NCBI GenBank assembly: GCA_001404055.1
Contig: CXTY01000001.1
Coordinates: 1-64,000, forward strand
Origin: Roseibium album
GTDB taxonomy: Bacteria > Pseudomonadota > Alphaproteobacteria > Rhizobiales > Stappiaceae
DNA length: 64,000 bases
Reading direction: 5' to 3'
Part shown: piece after piece, positions 58,958-64,000 of the stretch
How the letters are laid out: the number at the start of each line of letters is the position of its first letter
How positions within the stretch are numbered: position 1 is the first letter of the stretch
Position numbers and translations under genes: made by a program
The notes under the pieces: model-generated
Databases searched by the model: none
Told to the model about the DNA's origin: nothing
Seen by the model: the letters and a program-made list of their open reading frames with translations, nothing else

Positions 58958-60133
58958 CTAAAGTACGCGCTGCCCGCGTCGCCAAGCCTGTTTTACAAAG
59001 GGATGTCCGTCTTGCAGCCCGACCTGGAGAAGGTCAGCGCGCTTGCCGGCACTGATCTCTCCGCGATCCGAAAGGCCAGCCACTGCCGCCGGGGTTTTCG
59101 TTACCATGCCAATCGCGTCCGTCAGGGTTGCGGCAAAAGCATCGTCCAGTCCAACCTTGAAGGCACAATCGAGCATGGAACGGGGGACATAGTCGGACGC
59201 CAGAATATCGACCAGCCCCTCGGTCAGCAGATCTGCCACGGCAACATTTCCGGATTGCGATCCTCCGCGTAGCACATTGGGTGCCCCGCCCACGGTCAGC
59301 ATGCCATGCGCCTTTGCTTTGCGGGCGGCTTCAAGAGTGCAGGGAAATTCCGACACCAGAATGCCTTCATCAAGGGCCTCATCGATGTGTTCCGGCTCGG
59401 TATCGTCGTGACTGAGTAACGGCAACTTGTGCTCATGGGCAAGAGCGACAACTGCCGGGCGGACTTTTGCGCTGATGTCGTCAGAGAAATTCAGCAATTC
59501 CTGGGTGTCGCGCTCTGCTTGAGCCCGTGAATGACCGGTTTCTGCCATTCTGCGTTCGATATAGGCATCGACATTCTTGCTTTGACGGCGCCCCGGCAGG
59601 TGCTCCATGACGGAGACCATTCGTACGATGTCCCTGCCAATATTGTCTTCCATCAGCTTGGTGGCATCAGTGTCCGTGATTTCGCAACGCAAGTGAACCA
59701 GATGTTCAGCACGCAGCATGCCGCCGGACTGGGCGGTTTCCAATGCATCGATCATTGGTGCAAGGATTTCCCGGCGCTCCGGATTCTTGAGCGTGGCGCC
59801 GACGCACAGGCTGTCGAGCACCGTCGTAATCCCGCTGCCGATGATCTGCGCGTCATGAGCAAGGGCAGCACGGAAGGGGTCCCAGCGCACATGAGCCCGC
59901 GGGAATACGTGTTTTTCGAAATGGTCGGTGTGAATATCGACCAGGCCAGGTATCAGGTAATCCCCTGACAAGCTCTGGCCTGTTGCCTGTTCGCTGTCTT
60001 CCTCTACTGCCAGTATAGTTTCACCCGAGAAGCTGACATGTCCGGAGATGACCCGGTCGGCGAGAACAATCCGCGCGTTGGTAAGAACGGTTACTTCTTG
60101 TCCGTCAAGCGCGTTTCCCATGGAAATTGTCAT
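58958..60133 (-). CDS. phnM: PhnM: alpha-D-ribose 1-methylphosphonate 5-triphosphate diphosphatase
   Basis: PhnM removes pyrophosphate from the triphosphate intermediate of the C-P lyase route. The amidohydrolase-fold protein has HxH in IPGLVDIHTDHFEKH, His in LLSHDDTEPEHIDEA and Asp in DILASDYVPRSM. ATG 60133 (GAGGAT upstream) gives 391 residues, near the usual length. It is convergent with the phn importer. The other C-P lyase genes (phnGHIJKL) are not in the window, so this may be a detached part or a phosphonatase-related role. Confidence 0.9.
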   Translation of the reverse strand: MTISMGNALDGQEVTVLTNARIVLADRVISGHVSFSGETILAVEEDSEQATGQSLSGDYLIPGLVDIHTDHFEKHVFPRAHVRWDPFRAALAHDAQIIGSGITTVLDSLCVGATLKNPERREILAPMIDALETAQSGGMLRAEHLVHLRCEITDTDATKLMEDNIGRDIVRMVSVMEHLPGRRQSKNVDAYIERRMAETGHSRAQAERDTQELLNFSDDISAKVRPAVVALAHEHKLPLLSHDDTEPEHIDEALDEGILVSEFPCTLEAARKAKAHGMLTVGGAPNVLRGGSQSGNVAVADLLTEGLVDILASDYVPRSMLDCAFKVGLDDAFAATLTDAIGMVTKTPAAVAGLSDRGEISAGKRADLLQVGLQDGHPFVKQAWRRGQRVL

Positions 60134-60460
60134 GTCATCCTCGTTCGGGTAGGTGGCAGGTGTTCTTTGCGTTCCGAAGTCTCTCACAGACGTTGAGTGA
60201 TCCGGACTGGTTGAAGACCGAGACATAACGGCTCGTTCCAGCCCATATGTGACATCTTTATAAAAGGACAATGACAATTTCATCCGGAGAAGGTCACGGC
60301 GACACAAGGAATTGCCAGAGGGCTTTCGACTGGAGGGGCGGATCTGGCTCAACGCAAACGCCGCTGATGTTCCGGGAGGGTATTACAAGTGGCTTGAGCG
60401 GCGCATTTCCGACAAAGTGCGTCGCATTCGCTCTAATGGCTTGCAATGATGACGTGGTTC

Positions 60461-60480
60461 ATATAAAGATATCTTTATAT
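60461..60480. promoter_or_regulatory. 20-bp perfect palindrome before the methionine-cycle regulator
   Basis: ATATAAAGATATCTTTATAT is a perfect 20-bp palindrome ending 8 bp before the start of the ArsR-type regulator gene. From position and symmetry it is the operator for that regulator; ArsR-family SahR regulators of methionine-cycle genes are known in Proteobacteria and the motif resembles such sites. It likely governs the regulator, metF and metH. Confidence 0.8.
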
Positions 60481-60488
60481 CGACATTG

Positions 60489-61511
60489 ATGACTGAGAGC
60501 ATGGCTGAAGAACAAACCCTTTCCGTTGACGATACTCTTGCAGCCCTTAGGGCTGTTGGCGAGGCAACGCGTCTGCGTTTGATTGCGCTGCTGGCCGAAA
60601 GCGAGCTGACGGTCAAGGACGCCACTGCAATTCTTGGTCAGAGCCAGCCCCGTATTTCACGCCATCTGAAACTTTTGGCGGAAGCCGACCTTATCCGGCG
60701 TTTTCCGGAAGGGTCGTGGGTCTACTACCGCCTGGCAGATGGCGCCAAGGGGGAACTCGCACGCGCGCTGGTCGCAAGGATTTCAGAGGAAGATTCGGTG
60801 CTTGCTGCCGATCAAGCCCGTTTTCAGGCCATTCGCAAGGCCAAGGCAGAAGTTGCTGCTTCCTACTTTGCTGGTCGTGCACTGACTTGGGACCGGGAGC
60901 GTTCCCTGCATGTTTCTGAAGCCGATGTTGAAGGCGCAATGCGTAAAGCGCTCGGAGATACACCCTTCCAATCTTTTCTGGATCTGGGCACTGGAACCGG
61001 TCGGCTGCTTGAAGTCTTTTCCGACCAGTATACGCAAGCTCTTGGCGTCGATGCGTCTCATGACATGCTTGCGGTGGCAAGGGCCAATCTCGCCAAGGCC
61101 GGATTGAGCAACACCCAGGTTCGCCATGGCGACGTCTACGCTCTCAATGTGCCGCCTCGCTCCTTCGATGTTGTCGCGATCCACCAGGTTCTGCACTTTC
61201 TCGATGAACCGGCACGGGCGCTGGCGGAAGCAGTGAGGGCTCTGCGTCCCGGTGGCCGTTTGCTCATCGTCGATTTTGCGCCGCATGAGCTTGAATTCCT
61301 GCGTGAAAGTCACGCTCACCGCCGACTTGGATTTGCCCATGACCAGATGGAACGCTGGCTGGAGGCACTCGATCTGGATCTGGAACAGGTTACGGACCTC
61401 GTCCCGGGCGATGAAATTGATACCAACCTAACTGTTACGCTTTGGCTTGCTCGTGACCGCCGTATCGTCACTGACCTGCCTGCTCAAGATACGTCCCGAG
61501 AGGTCGCCTGA
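60489..61511 (+). CDS. ArsR-type regulator fused to a SAM methyltransferase domain
   Basis: The N-terminal ArsR winged helix (EATRLRLIALLAESELTVKDATAILGQSQPRISRHLKLLAEADLI in pieces, residues about 25-70) is followed by a Methyltransf_11 domain with the SAM motif FLDLGTGTGRLLEVF near residue 160 and LRPGGRLLIVDFAPHEL later. Such SAM-domain ArsR proteins are placed next to methionine-cycle genes and may sense SAM or SAH. The metF ATG follows its TGA by one base. The start could be 60489 or 60501; neither has a strong SD. Confidence 0.88.
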   Translation: MTESMAEEQTLSVDDTLAALRAVGEATRLRLIALLAESELTVKDATAILGQSQPRISRHLKLLAEADLIRRFPEGSWVYYRLADGAKGELARALVARISEEDSVLAADQARFQAIRKAKAEVAASYFAGRALTWDRERSLHVSEADVEGAMRKALGDTPFQSFLDLGTGTGRLLEVFSDQYTQALGVDASHDMLAVARANLAKAGLSNTQVRHGDVYALNVPPRSFDVVAIHQVLHFLDEPARALAEAVRALRPGGRLLIVDFAPHELEFLRESHAHRRLGFAHDQMERWLEALDLDLEQVTDLVPGDEIDTNLTVTLWLARDRRIVTDLPAQDTSREVA

Positions 61512-61512
61512 T

Positions 61513-62424
61513 ATGACAACCGATTCCACCCGCCGGTCGCAACTCCCTGCGACGACGCCAATTACGGCGTCATTTGAGTTTTTCCCACCCAAGTCTGAAA
61601 AGATGGCGGATACACTCTGGAACACGGTTCAGCGCCTCGCTCCGCTGAACCCGTCCTTTGTTTCAGTGACTTATGGTGCTGGAGGCTCTACGCGGGAACG
61701 TACACACAAGACTGTTGAACGGATCCTGAAAGAGACCGATCTTGCGCCTGCGGCTCACCTGACATGTGTTGGCGCCTCTCAGGATGAGATTGACGGCATC
61801 GTCAAGGACTATTGGGACCTTGGTGTGCGTAGCCTAGTCGCCTTGCGTGGTGATCCGCTGGAAGGTATCGGCACGCGTTATTCGCCGCACAACAATGGTT
61901 ACCCCTACGCCTCTGATCTCGTTGCCGGGATCAAGAAAATTGCCAATTTCGATATTTCGGTTTCCGGCTACCCGGAAAAACACCCGGAAAGCAGCAGCTG
62001 GCAGAGCGAAATCGACAATCTCAAGCGCAAGGTGGATGCGGGTGCTGACCGCATCATCACGCAGTATTTCTTCGACAACGACATGTTTGACGCTTATCTC
62101 GACCGGATCGCTGCCGCCGGGATCAATATTCCGGTTATTCCGGGTATCGTGCCTATCCACAACTTTGAGCAGACGATGGTGTTTTCGGCTAAATGCGGAA
62201 CCTCGATTCCGCAGTGGCTTGCACGCCGGTTTACCGGTCTTTCCAATGATCCTGAAACCCGCAAGCTGGTTGGTGTTGCGATCGCCTGCGAACAGGTCAT
62301 GGACCTTGTCGACCGCGGGATCACGGATTTCCACTTCTACACCATGAACCGTGCCGATCTGACTTACGCGATCTGCCACATGCTGGGTATGGGGCAGGAA
62401 AACCCAAAAAAGGCCGCGGCCTGA
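61513..62424 (+). CDS. metF: methylenetetrahydrofolate reductase
   Basis: MetF reduces methylene-THF to methyl-THF using FAD. Key blocks: SFEFFPPKSEKM (residues 17-28), SVTYGAGGSTRERT, HLTCVGAS, RSLVALRGDPLEG, and ADRIITQYFFDN. 303 residues is normal. ATG 61513 follows the regulator stop by one base (TGA-T-ATG) with GAGAGG upstream. Co-transcribed with the regulator, and metH follows after 163 bp. Confidence 0.95.
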   Translation: MTTDSTRRSQLPATTPITASFEFFPPKSEKMADTLWNTVQRLAPLNPSFVSVTYGAGGSTRERTHKTVERILKETDLAPAAHLTCVGASQDEIDGIVKDYWDLGVRSLVALRGDPLEGIGTRYSPHNNGYPYASDLVAGIKKIANFDISVSGYPEKHPESSSWQSEIDNLKRKVDAGADRIITQYFFDNDMFDAYLDRIAAAGINIPVIPGIVPIHNFEQTMVFSAKCGTSIPQWLARRFTGLSNDPETRKLVGVAIACEQVMDLVDRGITDFHFYTMNRADLTYAICHMLGMGQENPKKAAA

Positions 62425-62511
62425 AATAGCCGACACGATTAGCCCCTCTGTGCTCGGGACACCCTGGCATAAGTGATTGAAAAAATGTGCCAGAAATACA
62501 TCTAACCGTTT

Positions 62512-62575
62512 GAAAGCCTTGGCTTTCCGGGAATGTGTTTCTGGTTCTGATACGAACCTGAACCAGATCATCTGG
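62512..62575 (+). promoter_or_regulatory. overlapping hairpins in the metF-metH spacer
   Basis: Several mutually exclusive stems are visible: GAAAGCC...GGCTTTC (62512-62527), CTGGTTC...GAACCAG (62541-62566), GGTTC...GAACC (62543-62558) and CCAGA-TCA-TCTGG (62563-62575). They lie just before the metH ribosome-binding site, GGAAGGAA, so a folding switch is possible. The 5' end is unknown. Confidence 0.45.
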
Positions 62576-62587
62576 AAGGAAAACTCC

Positions 62588-64000
62588 GTGACCAAGTCCG
62601 ACGCTTTCGAGCGTATCCGTAACCTCGCCAAGACCCGTATTCTCGTTCTTGACGGTGCGATGGGGACAGAGATCCAGCTGTTGAAACTGGACGAAGCTGC
62701 CTATCGTGGTGAGCGTTTTGCGGACTGGCCGAGTGATGTCCAGGGCAACAACGACCTTTTGAGCCTGACGCACCCCGATGCGATCCGGAAGATCCATGTC
62801 GATTATCTGGAAGCTGGTGCCGACATCGTCGAGACCAACACTTTTTCGTCCACGACAATCGCCCAGGCTGATTACGGCATGGAAGAGCTGGCCTATGAAC
62901 TCAATTTCGAGAGCGCAAAGCTGGCACGAGAAGCATGTGACATTGTCACTGCCAAGGATCCGTCCCGGCCGCGTTTCGTTGCTGGCGCACTTGGGCCAAC
63001 CAACCGGACGGCGTCTATCTCGCCAGACGTGAATGATCCGGGTTACCGTGCTGTATCCTTTGATGATTTGCGGATCGCTTACGCCGAAGCTGCACGCGGT
63101 CTGATTGCCGGTGGCGCCGACATTCTCCTTGTTGAAACCATTTTCGATACCTTGAACGCCAAGGCTGCCCTGTTTGCAATCGATGAGGTTTTCGAGGAAA
63201 CGGGCAAGACCCTGCCAGTGATGATTTCGGGCACGATCACCGATCTCTCCGGCCGGACCCTCTCCGGTCAGACACCGGAAGCGTTCTGGAACTCAGTTCG
63301 CCACACAAATCCGCTCACCATTGGCCTGAATTGTGCGCTTGGTGCCAAGGAAATGCGTGCCCATGTCGACGAAATCGGCCGTGTCGCCGATACATTTGTC
63401 TGCGCCTATCCGAACGCCGGACTGCCTAACGAATTCGGTGAGTACGACGAGAGCCCTGAACATATGGCCGGCCTGATTGAAGAGTTTGCGGAAGCAGGCC
63501 TGGTGAACATGGTTGGCGGATGTTGCGGTACGACGCCGGCACATATCAAAGCCATTTCGGAAGCTGTTGCAGACAAGAAACCGCGTGAAATTCCCGAGAT
63601 TGAAAGGCATCTGCGTTTGTCCGGTCTTGAGCCGTTTGTGGTGACCAAGGAGACCAATTTCGTCAACGTTGGTGAGCGAACCAACGTGACCGGCTCTGCG
63701 CGTTTCCGCAAACTGATCAAGGAAGGGGATTATACGACTGCACTGAACGTGGCGCGCCAACAGGTGGAAAACGGCGCGCAGATCATCGACATCAACATGG
63801 ATGAAGGCCTGCTGGAATCAGAGGAGGTGATGGTCACCTTTCTCAACTTGATCGCTGCCGAGCCTGACATTGCCAAGGTTCCGGTGATGATCGACAGCTC
63901 CAAATGGTCCATCATTGAGGCCGGCCTGAAATGTATCCAGGGCAAGGGTGTCGTAAACTCAATCTCGATGAAAGAGGGAGAGGAAGCGTTTATCGAGCAG
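62588..64000 (+). CDS. metH: cobalamin-dependent methionine synthase, N-terminal part
   Basis: The gene starts at GTG 62588 (GGAAGGAA upstream) and runs past the window end, so only 471 residues are seen. The homocysteine-binding domain opens [15 protein letters not shown], with zinc ligands in [10 protein letters not shown] and [12 protein letters not shown]; the pterin domain then starts [16 protein letters not shown], near residue 358. It methylates homocysteine from methyl-THF made by MetF through B12. The partial state is due to the window, not mutation. Confidence 0.95.
   Translation, partial: MTKSDAFERIRNLAKTRILVLDGAMGTEIQLLKLDEAAYRGERFADWPSDVQGNNDLLSLTHPDAIRKIHVDYLEAGADIVETNTFSSTTIAQADYGMEELAYELNFESAKLAREACDIVTAKDPSRPRFVAGALGPTNRTASISPDVNDPGYRAVSFDDLRIAYAEAARGLIAGGADILLVETIFDTLNAKAALFAIDEVFEETGKTLPVMISGTITDLSGRTLSGQTPEAFWNSVRHTNPLTIGLNCALGAKEMRAHVDEIGRVADTFVCAYPNAGLPNEFGEYDESPEHMAGLIEEFAEAGLVNMVGGCCGTTPAHIKAISEAVADKKPREIPEIERHLRLSGLEPFVVTKETNFVNVGERTNVTGSARFRKLIKEGDYTTALNVARQQVENGAQIIDINMDEGLLESEEVMVTFLNLIAAEPDIAKVPVMIDSSKWSIIEAGLKCIQGKGVVNSISMKEGEEAFIEQ

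Noticed and set aside
1..64000. tRNA, rRNA or CRISPR arrays
   Set aside because: I looked for T-loop motifs and regularly spaced direct repeats and found none that held up.

Overview
The window reads as chromosome of an alphaproteobacterium, most likely a marine or soil Hyphomicrobiales/Stappiaceae-type organism (Roseibium/Labrenzia-like). This is inferred from gene content, not from a search: the F1-ATPase inhibitor zeta subunit (DUF1476 type), DUF2336, DUF2259, DUF1127, a fused indolepyruvate oxidoreductase, a bolA-grxD pair beside purL, and palindromic intergenic repeats of the kind common in this class. Coding density is high. I saw no tRNA, rRNA or CRISPR array.

Layout. 1-0.82 kb: an IS5-family insertion sequence, its left end possibly cut by the window. 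1.2-15 kb: accessory and regulatory genes, including a lone substrate-binding protein, ttcA, a LysR/dehydrogenase/aldehyde dehydrogenase cluster, a thiol-peroxidase-like protein with LysR and a permease, Lrp, flavin reductase/DoxX with LysR, and a DUF427-adenylate cyclase fusion. 15.4-18.5 kb: grxD, a 46-aa membrane peptide, bolA and purL, all on the minus strand. 18.6-24.6 kb: accessory block (MarR operon with methyltransferase, MocR/DUF1127, peroxiredoxin-like/AraC). 24.6-27.6 kb: purQ, a 35-aa membrane peptide, purS and purC on the minus strand and the zeta subunit on plus. 27.7-33.9 kb: second accessory block (LysR regulators, AhpD-like, HpcH/HpaI aldolase, DMT exporter, small hydrolases, a broken beta-barrel gene). 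34-41 kb: purB, NUDIX, amino-acid permease, a GIY-YIG nuclease gene wrapped in repeats, rpe, DUF2259. 41-52.4 kb: FAD amine oxidoreductase, a PepSY / membrane LuxR / PepSY cassette, Lrp with the indolepyruvate oxidoreductase, DUF2336 and a large MscS channel. 52.5-55 kb: two glycosyltransferases and a truncated methyltransferase. 55-60 kb: phnCDE1E2 phosphonate importer facing phnM. 60.4-64 kb: methionine cycle operon (ArsR-methyltransferase regulator, metF, metH), with metH cut by the window end.

How the genes work together. The minus-strand purine genes (purL, purQ, purS, purC, purB) supply the FGAM synthetase complex, SAICAR synthase and adenylosuccinate lyase; they look like an ancestral block split by two accessory insertions. 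metF and metH make methyl-THF and methionine, with a 20-bp perfect palindrome just upstream of the regulator start. Most accessory genes sit as regulator/target pairs with visible inverted repeats between or in front of them.

The most interesting candidates are: (1) a GIY-YIG endonuclease gene lying between two nearly identical copies of a palindromic repeat, with its own 3' end encoded by the repeat; (2) two paralogous small secreted PepSY-like proteins flanking a membrane-anchored LuxR-type regulator; (3) two tiny membrane proteins, one in the bolA-grxD cluster and one in the purSQ cluster; and (4) the DUF427-cyclase fusion.
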